Assembly (NCBI RefSeq): GCF_003173715.1
Contig: NZ_CP029550.1
Span: 4,635,501-4,699,500 of the forward strand
Reading direction: 5' to 3'
Length of the DNA: 64,000 nt
From: Methylobacterium durans
GTDB lineage: Bacteria > Pseudomonadota > Alphaproteobacteria > Rhizobiales > Beijerinckiaceae
The translations under genes and the position numbers were made by a program. The notes below the pieces were generated by a model that was given only the letters and a program-made list of their open reading frames with translations, was not told the DNA's origin and did no database searches. Of this stretch, positions 8,268 to 16,985 are shown in pieces; position 1 is the first letter of the stretch, and each line of letters begins with the position of its first letter.

Positions 8268-10049
8268 TCAATGCCGTCGGGCGGTTCGGTCCCTCACGCG
8301 CAGGACCCCGTCCAGCATGCGACGCAGCAGCCTCACCGACCCTCCGCCCCAGCGGGACCGGAGAGCCGCAAGCTCGACCCCATCGACGGCGTGGAACCAC
8401 CGCGCGTCGAGACCGCGCTCGCGCGCGATGTCGGCGAGCAGCGCCGGCAACAGCCGGTCGAGATGTTCCGGTCCGGGCACGGGAAATTCGACCACCCGGA
8501 GCCGGTCGAGCAGGGGACCCGGCAGCGCCCAAGTCTCGTTCGCGGTGAACGCCGTCGAGACCCAGGAGAGGTCGAGTTCGGCTTGGATGCAGGGGTCCGG
8601 GAACCGGGACGCGGTCTCGACTTCGAGGAAAGAAATCACGCCATCCCAGAGCCGGCCGTAGTCGCTGCGCACCGGGGCCTTGTCGAGCTCGTCGACGAGC
8701 ACGAGCGGATTGGCCTGGAGGAATCGGTTCACCGCCATGAACGGCCGGCAGGGCTCGGACGAGTACCAGCGCCGTTCCGTCCCGCCGAACGAGGCCCCGG
8801 CGTCGTTCGACCCGTCGACGCGCAGGACCCCGACGCCGAGGAGCTCGCCGAGCCGCCTCAGGAACCGGCTCTTGCCGCCGCCCGGCGGCCCCAGGACGAG
8901 CAGGGGGGTCAGGCGGACGAAGGGCCTGCCGATCAGGTCGCGCAGGGCGAAGTCGATGGCCTCCTCGGCTTGCGGGAACTCGCTCAGCAGGATCTGGCGC
9001 ACGACCGCCAGGTCGGGCGTGCGGATCAGCGGCAGCGGGTGGCCGATGGCGCGCTCATACCCCTTGGTGACATCGCGCCCCTTGCCGGCGCCGGTGGCGC
9101 CGAGCCCCCGGCACACGAGCACGTGGCCCTCCGGCACCGCCGTCTCCAACTCCGCGTCCGTCTCGGGTGAGGCGGCCTTGAGCTTGTCCAGCGCGCCCGG
9201 CTTGCGCTCGGCGGCCCGTTCCAGGCGGATGCGCTCGTCGGCCCGGGCCCGGCGCTCCACGGGCTGGAGCACGCTCTCGCCGAAGCTCAGCGCCACGCTG
9301 CCGATGCTGTCCGAGCCGTAATACCGCAGAGCCTGCCCGACCGCGATGGCGGACAGCCCGAGCGCGAGGGCGCGGGCCTCGACCCGCGCGCGGGCGATGG
9401 CCGCGTCCACGGCCTCGCGCCAAGCCTGTCGCTCGGCCTCGGATCGTCCGTCGGCGACGGGTACGACCTGAGCGCCCCCGAACGGGAAGGCGAGGTCCTC
9501 GTCGTCGTCATCGTATGCCGCAGCGAAATCCCGCAGGCGCAGGATCGCGGCGGTCTCGTCGATGCGGGGGATCTCGCGCCAGACCGTGGCGGCCAGGCGC
9601 TTGGCCGTCTGGGTGTCGCCCGCGGAGGCGGTGAGCAGCAGGACGGCGTCCGCCATCTCCCGCGCCATGGCGGAGTCGTGGCTGGCGGCATACTGGTCGA
9701 GGGAGGCGACGACGGCGACAGGATCCGGCAGGGCGAGATCGGCTGGCGGCAGCGCGACGCGCCGGCGTCCGAGCCGGGCGAGGATGCGCATGAGCACGTC
9801 GCGCGGGGCTCGGCCGGGCGACGCGGGCGCGGCATCGCCGGGTGACGGTTCCTCGCGCGCGAATTGACCGTGGCCGGAGACATCCTCGGCCCAGGCCTCG
9901 ACGACCGCCCCGAGCCCCGGATCCATAACCCGGACGTCCCGGGCCAGCGAGGCCGGCACCTGCCCGTAGATGCCGTCGCGGTCGAGCCCGGCGCGCAGGA
10001 CGCGAGGCAGGTGGCGCAGCACGACACGGTGTGCGAGCTTCGGGGGCAT
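8268..10049 (-). CDS. AAA ATPase, Lon-like ATPase domain
   Basis: This 593-residue protein starts at ATG 10049; the frame is open further upstream, but that part overlaps the next gene. The N-terminal half is helical with an acidic DDDDED stretch. The AAA core has Walker A GPPGGGKS at 387-394 and Walker B LVLVDELDK, and its arrangement recalls the ATPase domain of Lon. No Ser-Lys protease domain follows, so it is a stand-alone ATPase, perhaps an unfoldase or remodelling factor. No clear ribosome site precedes the ATG, so the start is less certain than the gene. Confidence 0.82.
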   Translation of the reverse strand: MPPKLAHRVVLRHLPRVLRAGLDRDGIYGQVPASLARDVRVMDPGLGAVVEAWAEDVSGHGQFAREEPSPGDAAPASPGRAPRDVLMRILARLGRRRVALPPADLALPDPVAVVASLDQYAASHDSAMAREMADAVLLLTASAGDTQTAKRLAATVWREIPRIDETAAILRLRDFAAAYDDDDEDLAFPFGGAQVVPVADGRSEAERQAWREAVDAAIARARVEARALALGLSAIAVGQALRYYGSDSIGSVALSFGESVLQPVERRARADERIRLERAAERKPGALDKLKAASPETDAELETAVPEGHVLVCRGLGATGAGKGRDVTKGYERAIGHPLPLIRTPDLAVVRQILLSEFPQAEEAIDFALRDLIGRPFVRLTPLLVLGPPGGGKSRFLRRLGELLGVGVLRVDGSNDAGASFGGTERRWYSSEPCRPFMAVNRFLQANPLVLVDELDKAPVRSDYGRLWDGVISFLEVETASRFPDPCIQAELDLSWVSTAFTANETWALPGPLLDRLRVVEFPVPGPEHLDRLLPALLADIARERGLDARWFHAVDGVELAALRSRWGGGSVRLLRRMLDGVLRVRDRTARRH

Positions 10050-10129
10050 GTGAGGCGTGTTCAAGGGTGCAGGGATCCGTTTGGGCTGGGGATTTCGCGA
10101 GGGTCGAGCGGCGGCACGGCGTCCCGCGC

Positions 10130-10417
10130 TCAGCGCGCGCCGGGCCATCCGAGGCGGACCCATCCTTCCTCGGTCAGGGCCCATCCCAGCCGCGGGTCGA
10201 GGGCCCACATCCGCCTCGTCAGGACCGCCCGGTCGCCGACGGTGCCCAGGATGGCGGGGGACGACAGCGCGGCGGGCGCCCATCCATCGACGACCGGACC
10301 CCAGGCGAGCTCCCGCTCCGTCGGCGAGACGCCCGAAACCACGCGGTCCAATCGGCCGAGGAGGGTCCGAAGCACAATGACCTGCTCGGGCAAGTCAGCG
10401 GGCAGGTAGCAAGCCAT
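10130..10417 (-). CDS. Small protein of unknown function
   Basis: This 95-residue soluble protein starts at ATG 10417 with AAAGGA eight bases upstream. It has a helical N-terminus (QVIVLRTLLGRLDRVV) and a C-terminal stretch (LDPRLGWALTEEGWVRLG) that looks like the wing of a small winged-helix domain. It lies 41 bp after the metallophosphoesterase and 80 bp before the AAA gene, so it is probably part of the same transcript. I do not recognise the family with certainty. Confidence 0.65.
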   Translation of the reverse strand: MACYLPADLPEQVIVLRTLLGRLDRVVSGVSPTERELAWGPVVDGWAPAALSSPAILGTVGDRAVLTRRMWALDPRLGWALTEEGWVRLGWPGAR

Positions 10418-10458
10418 GGCTGGTCCTTTGCTGGGGGGGCCGCGGAGCGGGCCGGGAC

Positions 10459-11238
10459 TCAGGCCCCGACCTCGATGACGAGGTCGGGCGAGAAGCCGGG
10501 GTTCTCCGAGCCGTAACCCTTCGGGTTGCAGACGACCCGGGTGGCCCCGACCACGTAGTCGCGGCTGGCATGCACGTGACCGTGCAGCCAGAGCGCCGGC
10601 CGGTGCGCCTCGATCAAGGGGCTGAGATCGGAGACGAAGGCGGGGTTGAGCGGATCCCCCGCGAAGGCCGGGGCGACCGAGGCCGGCGCCGGCCCGTGAT
10701 GGGTGACGACGACCTGGGGCAGCCCGTCCGGGTTCTCGCCGAGCGCGGCGTCGAGGTAGGCACGCGAGGCCTTGTGCAGGCCGAGGGCCTCCTGGGGCCG
10801 AAACCGCCGCCACTCGGGCTGCTTCGTCCAAGTGATCCTCCGATGGTCGTTGAGCCCCCTGCGGGCGGTCTCCATCGCCGCCGCCCGGCGCTCGATCCCG
10901 TCGAGGGCGTAGTCGGTCCACAGGGTGGTTCCGCAGAACCGCACGCCGCCGAGCGTGACGACCGCGTCTTCGAGGAGGTGCATGCCGGCCGCGGCGGCGG
11001 CCGCGCGGCCCCGGTCGAGTTCCTCCCCGTGCGTCCGCCGGTAGAACGAGTGGTTGCCGGGCACCATCACGACCGGCATGTGCGGTCCGATGGCTTCCGC
11101 GGCCCAGTGAACCGCCTCGGGCAGGCCCTCGCAAACATCGCCGGCCACGACCGCGACGTCGGCGACCGGGACGGTGACCGGGTCCCAGGGAGCGCCCCCG
11201 ACGTCACGGTGGAGGTCGGACAGGAGCCAGATGCGCAT
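10459..11238 (-). CDS. Metallophosphoesterase, intact active site
   Basis: This 259-residue calcineurin-like phosphoesterase has all the expected metal-binding motifs in order: LSDLHRD near the N-terminus, AGDV, GNHSF, THHGPAP and HGHVH. It should hydrolyse phosphoester bonds in a nucleotide or nucleic acid using a binuclear metal centre. The ATG at 11238 follows GGAAGGAAA. It is the catalytically intact paralogue of the protein at 7182-8177 in the same cluster, which suggests a duplication with loss of function in one copy. Confidence 0.88.
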   Translation of the reverse strand: MRIWLLSDLHRDVGGAPWDPVTVPVADVAVVAGDVCEGLPEAVHWAAEAIGPHMPVVMVPGNHSFYRRTHGEELDRGRAAAAAAGMHLLEDAVVTLGGVRFCGTTLWTDYALDGIERRAAAMETARRGLNDHRRITWTKQPEWRRFRPQEALGLHKASRAYLDAALGENPDGLPQVVVTHHGPAPASVAPAFAGDPLNPAFVSDLSPLIEAHRPALWLHGHVHASRDYVVGATRVVCNPKGYGSENPGFSPDLVIEVGA

Positions 11239-11297
11239 GACGGTTTCCTTCCATCGAGGCGTGAAGCGGAGGGAGGCGGACCAGCGGCCCGGGCGGG

Positions 11298-11798
11298 TCA
11301 GGGTCCGCTGCCGTGTCCGGCTGGCCGTGCGCGTTGCGCGGGCGGGACGCGCGGCGACCAGGCGGCCCAACGGTCCGCCAGCACGGCCAGGTGACGGTCG
11401 TCCGGGCGCCGGCGCGCCAAGCGCCGGAGCGCGGTCGCCAGGATGACCGGCGCGGTCCGGTCCCCGCGCAGCGCCTGCACCAGCAAGCCGCTCGCGGCCG
11501 TGTCGGCGGCGGGACCGGTCACGCCGTGCACGCGCAGGACGGTGAGGGCGACGCGCGCCATCGCGGCCGGGTCGCCCCGGAGCGCCGCCTCCCAGCGCCG
11601 CCGGCTGCACGGCGGCTCGACCACCCTCAGGACCATGAGGAGCGAGCGCGCGGTCGCCGGGCCCAGGGCCTGGGGCGGCACGACCCGCCAGAGACGGAGC
11701 ATGGGCGGCGCGCGCCGGAGCGCGGCCGCGGCCGAGGGGCAGGGACGGGCGGGATCGGCCGGGCAGGCGGCACGGCGCCCGGGGGAGGGGCGGGTCAT
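11298..11798 (-). CDS. Hypothetical helical protein
   Basis: This 166-residue frame starts at ATG 11798 with GGAG nine bases upstream. It begins with an Arg/Pro/Ala-rich segment, followed by short alanine/leucine-rich helices that look like a repeat-helix scaffold. No motif or catalytic residue stands out. It follows the ParA-like gene by 50 bp and precedes the intact phosphoesterase, so it belongs to the cluster by position. Function unknown. Confidence 0.55.
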   Translation of the reverse strand: MTRPSPGRRAACPADPARPCPSAAAALRRAPPMLRLWRVVPPQALGPATARSLLMVLRVVEPPCSRRRWEAALRGDPAAMARVALTVLRVHGVTGPAADTAASGLLVQALRGDRTAPVILATALRRLARRRPDDRHLAVLADRWAAWSPRVPPAQRARPAGHGSGP

Positions 11799-11848
11799 GG
11801 TCGGCGACTCCGGGTTGGCGTGCGGGGCGGGCGAGGGGCGGGCGCTCC

Positions 11849-12928
11849 TCACTGGAGCGCGGCGCCGGCCGCCGTCTCGGCCGGGGTCCCGAGCCGGTAC
11901 AGGCGCGAGAGGGTCCGGGCGAAGGTCCTACCATCGGTGGCGAAAACGGCGGTGGTGAGCGTGCGGCGGCCCGACGGGATCGTGGGGTGCCCGAACGACA
12001 CGCCGGCGATCACGGAAGTTTGCGCAGGCTGGAAGCTCCAGGCCTCCATCAGCGGAGCCTGCACCAGCTCCTCCAGGGTCGGGCCGCCCAGCTCCAGCGC
12101 TTCCAGCCCGTCGGCGAGGTCGCGCAGCCGCTCGGACAGCCGACGCTCGTCGGCGGTGATCAGCGTCGGCGAACCGAGCCCGAGCGACCGGGCGAAGCTC
12201 TCGCTGTCGAGGCACGCGGCGAACGGGTCGCCCGCGGCCGCCTCGACGGCGGCGAGCAGCAGGATGCCCTGGCGCAGCGTCCGGGCGAGGGGCTGTCCCG
12301 CGGCGATGGCGGCGGCCTCGGCCCGGGTCGGGACGGGCAGCGCCACGGGCAGGAACCTGAACCCGTCCGCAGGCGCACCCCGGTCGAGGAGCGGGCGCAT
12401 CGCGCCCTCGAAGCGGACGGTGTCCGGACCGCCGCCGGACCGTCCGCATCCGAGGAACCAGACGGGCGCTTGGCGCTCCGGCGTGCGCTCACCCGCGACG
12501 GGATGGGCTTCCTCCGCCCCGCTCCCGACGCGGTCGTGCAGGAGACGGGCGATGGCCGAGGCCGCGAGGCGCTCGTCCAATGGGTTCGGTCCCACCGCGA
12601 CGACCGCGAGGTCCGCCCTCTCCCGGATGTCCCGTCGCGCGAGCCAGGCCAGCGGGAGGTCCAGGACGATGTCCCGGTCCTCGGCGGCGGCCTCGGCGAT
12701 GAGGGTCTCGACAAGCGCCGCGTCCGGAGCGTCGCTCCCCGCGGCCGGCCACTCGACGATGCGCAGGGCCTCTGGCATCGTCTCCGGGATTCGGGCCAGG
12801 CCGTGCGTCGACCCGGCGATCCTCAGCATGGTGGCGGGGCGGGCCGCGGCGGCGAGGGCGAAGGCCGCGAGCAGGGCGGCGTGGGTCGCGGCCGAGCGGC
12901 CGTCGAGCCCGTAGAAGGCGTAGAGCAT
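11849..12928 (-). CDS. Hypothetical protein, possibly a P-loop-less ParA/MinD relative
   Basis: This 359-residue protein starts at ATG 12928. Its layout recalls ParA/MinD proteins. An N-terminal strand and glycine-containing turn (FYGLDGRSAATHAALLA) lies where a P-loop KGGxGKT would be. A later strand reads DIVLDLPLAW, and another reads ADLAVVAVGPNPLDE, like the switch regions. The Walker lysine and KT/KS signature are absent, so ATP binding is doubtful. This relationship is my inference from the pattern only. It is the first gene of the minus-strand cluster and faces an XRE regulator. Confidence 0.6.
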   Translation of the reverse strand: MLYAFYGLDGRSAATHAALLAAFALAAAARPATMLRIAGSTHGLARIPETMPEALRIVEWPAAGSDAPDAALVETLIAEAAAEDRDIVLDLPLAWLARRDIRERADLAVVAVGPNPLDERLAASAIARLLHDRVGSGAEEAHPVAGERTPERQAPVWFLGCGRSGGGPDTVRFEGAMRPLLDRGAPADGFRFLPVALPVPTRAEAAAIAAGQPLARTLRQGILLLAAVEAAAGDPFAACLDSESFARSLGLGSPTLITADERRLSERLRDLADGLEALELGGPTLEELVQAPLMEAWSFQPAQTSVIAGVSFGHPTIPSGRRTLTTAVFATDGRTFARTLSRLYRLGTPAETAAGAALQ

Positions 12929-13361
12929 GGTGCATTCCCATCCCGAGCGATCCGAACAGGCCAAGGGCGCCGGTGCGGACGAACATCCGCACGGGGGCGA
13001 CCCGGCCCGATCAACGAAATGGAATTATACCACGGGTGTAAAATTATATCACCGGGGAAACAAGTCGCCACTCGACCTTTCGCTCCTCACGGTTAACGAG
13101 CTTCCGGCCGAGGAACGCCTGCCGGGGATCGTCTGCCAGGCCGCGCGCGATCTGCTCGGCCTCACGCAGCAGGACTTCGCGCGGTTGTCCGACGTCAGCA
13201 AGAAGACCATCAACGACTACGAGAACCAGAAACTGGAGCCCGGCCGGCGCATCCTGCGTGCCCTTCGCGAGACCCTGGAGCGGGAGGGCGCCCGCTTCTA
13301 TGTCCTCGGCGACGCGATAGGGGTCGTCGCGAGCCGGGCGTGCGTCCCCGGCCGCGGGTGA
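12927..13361 (+). CDS. XRE-family HTH regulator, start uncertain
   Basis: The solid part is an XRE helix-turn-helix at about residues 73-123 (GLTQQDFARLSDVSKKT), ending in a short tail. The only in-frame ATG or GTG codons are at 12927 and 12930, which overlap the start codon of the divergent gene. The frame then runs through the AT-rich repeated element at 13024-13060, where a promoter would be expected. A GAAGG stretch precedes 12927. Either the protein really begins there, or it begins at an unusual codon after 13040. It probably represses the divergent cluster and itself. Confidence 0.7.
   Translation: MVHSHPERSEQAKGAGADEHPHGGDPARSTKWNYTTGVKLYHRGNKSPLDLSLLTVNELPAEERLPGIVCQAARDLLGLTQQDFARLSDVSKKTINDYENQKLEPGRRILRALRETLEREGARFYVLGDAIGVVASRACVPGRG
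13024..13060. promoter_or_regulatory. Repeated AT-rich operator/promoter element
   Basis: Two copies of ATTATAYCAC lie 19 bp apart in otherwise GC-rich DNA. The left copy forms an imperfect 17-bp palindrome, TTATACC-ACG-GGTGTAA. On the minus strand both copies contain a perfect TATAAT -10 box, pointing toward the seven-gene cluster. This is the obvious candidate site for the XRE protein encoded alongside. Confidence 0.6.
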
Positions 13362-14443
13362 GCCTTCCTCGGCGGCCGCAATCGTGCCGGCTTTCGGGCG
13401 CCCGTGGCATCGAGGCTCGGCCACGTGAAACGCCCGTACGCCACCGCGTGGCTTGCCGGCAGGGCTGGGCGGACGCGAGCGTGGGCCGGCGGCGGGGAGC
13501 GCTGCCATCGGCGCATCGCATGCCGCTTACGCGGCTGGCACGGCGAGACATGATCTCGGACTCAATGTTGCGCTTTCAGGCCCAAAGTTCCGCTTGAGAT
13601 CAACTTGAAGTAAGACGGGGCCGATTCCGGATGGAGGCGGCCTCGTTTACGTCGAGCCATGGCTAAATTCGGTCTTCGTGGCCGACATTTCAGCTCGCAG
13701 CGCCCGTGGTGTCGGTTCTGTCCCAAGGGCACGCGATATCCCGCCGAGCTGGGTCGAGGCCAGCCGCTGGTAAGGCAAGGTCGGCGATTTGGAGACCCTC
13801 CGGCCAGGCAAGCTCCGGGAAAATCTGCGCAAGCGTATCGCTTGCGGTCGGCCGCTCTAGGAACTGGACGACGGCGCTACACCGCCACGGACCGCTGGCT
13901 CGGCCGCAGGACGCTCGACGCCAACGAGACTGCCTGACGCTTACGCCCGGCCGGCGCTTCGGGGCATGCTGGCGGCAGGTCCAGGCCCCAGGGCGTGACC
14001 CCACGCGATCCGGCGCGAGCGGTCAGTTTCCTTCGGACCGGCGCGTCGCTCGGGCGCGTTCCAGGGAGGCTGCCCTGCGACGTTCCTCGCGCAACACCTC
14101 GATGGTCGGCTGCCACCAGCCGCGCTCGGTCCCGGCTGGACCCGCCTCTTCCCGCGTGGGCCATGCCCGGACCAATTCGTCGTGCGCCGGTCTGCGCCGG
14201 TTCGCCCAGATAAGTGTGCGGGTGCCTGCCGCCCCGATCCGCTTCCTCCTATCGAGAGACGGAGCAAACCCCCGCCGCGGCAACGGTAACGTGACCGCCG
14301 GCGTTAGGAGAGCCACGTCACATGGAAGTCAACGGTGCCCCTTCGCGCTTTCCTGCCGGTCCGTAATCCAGCCCTCGCCCGGTACTGCTCTCTCGTGGCA
14401 GTGCCGACCGCGTGAGGCAGGTCGACAGGCCGGGAGCCCCACC
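13362..14443. other. Gene-poor stretch, one doubtful small frame
   Basis: About 1.1 kb without a convincing gene. A minus-strand frame at 14023-14316 (97 residues, with AHDELVRAWPTREEAG) has somewhat protein-like composition and may be a small hypothetical gene or a fragment, but I see no ribosome site or family. A second minus-strand patch near 13700-13850 (TLAQIFPELAWPEGLQ) looks like another remnant. Confidence 0.4.
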
Positions 14444-15454
14444 ATGAATGCTGTCCCGTCCACGGCCCCGCTGACCGGCCTGCTCTGGGCGATGTCCTTC
14501 GATGGGGACGGGTGTGGCCGAATACTCGCCCCCGCCGAGGCGCTGCCGGACCTCGACGCCTTCGGCAGCGGCTTCCTGTGGCTGCACTTCGAGCTCACGG
14601 CGACCGATCTCAGCCATCTCGTCGACGCGGGACACGTCGGTCCCCGCCCGCTCGCCCAGGCCGTGTTCAGCGGCGACGAGCATCAGAGAGTGACCGTCGA
14701 GGCCGGGTATGTCGGTGGCGTGGTGGCCGACTTGCCCCGACCCGGAGCCCGGCCCGATGCCTCCGGCCGGCTGCACTTCGTCATGGGCCCGCGCGCGCTG
14801 GTCAGCGGCCGACGGGGCTTGGTCGAGAGCCCGGACGCGACCCGGGCCGGCGTCGAGGGCGGGCAGCCCATCCTCTCGCCCGCGCTGCTCCTGGAGACGA
14901 TGGTCGGGCACGTGGTCGCCGCCATGTCCGCCACGGGCCAGCGGCTCGCCGAGGAGCTCGACGGCATCGAGGACCGCGTCCTCGATGGGCATGCTGGCGA
15001 CGACAGGCGCCGCCTCGGCCCGATCCGAAGGAACGCGGTGCGGCTGCACCGGCAACTGCTCGGGCTCGCCGCCGTGTTCCACCGCCTGGAGGAGGACGAC
15101 GCGGCCCGACACCTGCACGGACCGGCCGTAGAGGCCGCGGCCCGGCTCTCACAGCGGCTCGACGCCCTCGACAGGGATGTGAACCTGCTAGCCGAGCGGG
15201 CCCGGCTCCTGCAGGAGGAGGTCGCGGCCCGGGTGGCGGAGGAGAGCAACCGCCAGCTTTACGTGCTCTCCATCCTCTCGGCGCTGTTCCTGCCGCCGAC
15301 CTTCATCACCGGCATCTTCGGGATGAACGTGAAGGGCTTACCCCTCGCGGACGACCCACAGGGCTTCCTCATCGTCATGGCCCTGTCCGTCGCCTCCGGG
15401 GCGGCGACGTACGGCATCATCCGGGCCCTCGGCATCCGGCCGCCGCGTGATTGA
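14444..15454 (+). CDS. CorA/ZntB-family divalent metal transporter
   Basis: This 336-residue inner-membrane protein starts at ATG 14444 with GGGAG eight bases before it. The long cytoplasmic N-terminal domain and a coiled, charged helix (near LAERARLLQEEVAARVAEES) lead into two C-terminal membrane helices. The first helix ends in the family-defining Gly-Met-Asn at 293-295 (GIFGMNVKGLPL). Members assemble as pentamers and move Mg2+, Co2+, Ni2+ or Zn2+. The ZntB-like N-terminus leaves open whether it imports Mg or moves Zn. A Fet4-like gene follows after 31 bp. Confidence 0.9.
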   Translation: MNAVPSTAPLTGLLWAMSFDGDGCGRILAPAEALPDLDAFGSGFLWLHFELTATDLSHLVDAGHVGPRPLAQAVFSGDEHQRVTVEAGYVGGVVADLPRPGARPDASGRLHFVMGPRALVSGRRGLVESPDATRAGVEGGQPILSPALLLETMVGHVVAAMSATGQRLAEELDGIEDRVLDGHAGDDRRRLGPIRRNAVRLHRQLLGLAAVFHRLEEDDAARHLHGPAVEAAARLSQRLDALDRDVNLLAERARLLQEEVAARVAEESNRQLYVLSILSALFLPPTFITGIFGMNVKGLPLADDPQGFLIVMALSVASGAATYGIIRALGIRPPRD

Positions 15455-15485
15455 TGGGCGAGGCTGCCCAATCGGAGACCCTCCC

Positions 15486-15929
15486 ATGTCCGCTTCACGT
15501 GCCTTCAGCGATTTCGCCGGAAGGGTGGCCAAGCTGTCAGGCCATCCGGTCGCCTTCGCGCTCGGCGCAGCCTGCGTCGTCGCCTGGGCCGTGAGCGGTC
15601 CCTATTTCCGCTTCTCGGACACCTGGGAACTGGTCATCAACACGGGCACGACCATCGTGACCTTCCTGATGGTGTTCCTGATCCAGAACTCGCAGAACCG
15701 GGACGGGGCGGCCATCCAGGCCAAGCTCGACGAGCTCATCCGGGCCAGCGCGGCCCAGAACCGCTACATCGGCATCGAGCACCTCACGGAAGAGGAGCTC
15801 GACGACCTGCGGCAACGCTGCGAGACACGGGGCCGCGCCGAGCGCCTCGACGATGCCGAGGAGGCCGCCAACGAGGCCGAGGCGCGTGGCCGGGAGAAGG
15901 CCGCGCGGGCGGCGGCACGCGTTTCTTAG
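15486..15929 (+). CDS. Low-affinity iron permease-like membrane protein
   Basis: This 147-residue protein starts at ATG 15486 with GGAG upstream. Two membrane helices (about 22-38 and 50-66) are followed by the conserved segment FLIQNSQNRD, which marks the Fet4-like low-affinity iron permease family. The C-terminal third is a charged, Ala/Glu/Arg-rich helix. It sits directly behind the CorA-type gene, which suggests a shared role in divalent-metal handling. The transport function is inferred from family membership. Confidence 0.83.
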   Translation: MSASRAFSDFAGRVAKLSGHPVAFALGAACVVAWAVSGPYFRFSDTWELVINTGTTIVTFLMVFLIQNSQNRDGAAIQAKLDELIRASAAQNRYIGIEHLTEEELDDLRQRCETRGRAERLDDAEEAANEAEARGREKAARAAARVS

Positions 15930-15969
15930 GTTCGAACACCACCACCGTCCCGAAGGCGAGCGGCCTGGC

Positions 15970-16830
15970 ATGATCATCGGCATCCATGGCTTGGAGAACA
16001 AACCGCCGCTCGACGAGAAGATGCGCTGGTGGAAGGCCGCCCTCGTCGAGGGCTTGAAGCGCAATTGCGGTTCGAAGGCGGACGAGATCCCGTTCGAATT
16101 CGTCTACTGGGCCGACCTGCGCTACGACCGGCCCATCCTGTCGGACGAGAACAAGGAACCCTACCATCCCGACACTGGAACCGGGCCGTTCCCGAGGCCG
16201 GACCTGGACGAGACCCAGCCCGTCAACGCGGTTCTGGAGACCGTCTACGAGGGGTTGGATTGGGTCCAGTCCAAGACCGGCGTCACCCCGGTCGACGACA
16301 TCATCCTGAAGACCCGGTTCGACGATCTATGGCACTACCAGTCCGAGACGGGCTTCGCGCAAGAGGTGCGAGGCCGCCTATGCGTGCGGATCAAGGCCAG
16401 CTCCGGGCAGCCAGTCCTTTTGGTTGCGCACTCGATGAGATCGATCATCGCCTACGATGCCCTGAGGATGCTCGAACGCGACGAACCATCTGTCTTGGTG
16501 GACCACTTCGTGACGCTCGGGTCGCCGTTGGGATTGGCAGAGGTGAAGCTGAAGGTCGCCGAAGAGCATGGGGAGGTGCGCGTGCCGAACAACGTCGGGC
16601 GTTGGACCAACCTGGCCGACAGGCGGGACATCGCCACCGTGGCTGGCGGGCTGGCTGACGATTACGCCCCGAACCGGCATGGGGCCTCCGTCCGCGACAG
16701 CGCGGTCGTGAATGCGTATCGACGCCCGAATGGCGAGCCCAATCATCATAAGTCATATGGCTATCTCAGGACGCCGGAATTATCGGCGATTGCCCTGAGG
16801 TTCACGACCGGCCGCCCGGCCGGCGGATGA
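15970..16830 (+). CDS. Alpha/beta hydrolase with altered nucleophile elbow
   Basis: This 286-residue protein starts at ATG 15970. IIGIHGLENK supplies the oxyanion loop and VLLVAHSMRSIIAYDAL the nucleophile elbow with the catalytic-position Ser. The usual elbow is GHSMGS/G. Here the Gly before and the Gly after the Ser-Met are Ala and Arg, an unusual change at a tightly packed turn. VTLGSPLGL follows where lipase/esterase-like members have a conserved strand. Similar proteins are often annotated as putative lipases or acyl-hydrolases. The stop codon overlaps the start of a small membrane protein. Confidence 0.75.
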   Translation: MIIGIHGLENKPPLDEKMRWWKAALVEGLKRNCGSKADEIPFEFVYWADLRYDRPILSDENKEPYHPDTGTGPFPRPDLDETQPVNAVLETVYEGLDWVQSKTGVTPVDDIILKTRFDDLWHYQSETGFAQEVRGRLCVRIKASSGQPVLLVAHSMRSIIAYDALRMLERDEPSVLVDHFVTLGSPLGLAEVKLKVAEEHGEVRVPNNVGRWTNLADRRDIATVAGGLADDYAPNRHGASVRDSAVVNAYRRPNGEPNHHKSYGYLRTPELSAIALRFTTGRPAGG

Positions 16831-16985
16831 CCATCGCGCAAGTCTGTCTCATCATCGCCCTCAACCTGCTGGCCGGCACCTTCCTGGCTTGGCACCAGCG
16901 CCCCCGAAGCAGCGCCTCGGGCGGCCTCCTCCTGCTCGCGATGATCCTCCTGGGCTTCGCGTTGATGTGGCGGTCGCTCCCCTGA
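16827..16985 (+). CDS. 52-residue membrane protein
   Basis: An ATG at 16827 overlaps the stop of the hydrolase gene (ATGA), which implies translational coupling. The product has two hydrophobic helices, AQVCLIIALNLLAGTFLAW and GGLLLLAMILLGFALMW, joined by a basic turn (HQRPRSS). This is a good small membrane hairpin. I know no family for it. Confidence 0.6.
   Translation: MTIAQVCLIIALNLLAGTFLAWHQRPRSSASGGLLLLAMILLGFALMWRSLP

Noticed and set aside
7134..9170. 678-codon plus-strand frame across the phosphoesterase and AAA genes
   Set aside because: It spans two real minus-strand genes and their gap, and is Arg/Gly/Pro-rich with no family features.
15928..15945. GGTTCGAA word resembling a tRNA T-loop
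   Set aside because: It lies at the end of the Fet4-like gene, and no acceptor, D or anticodon arm can be built around it.
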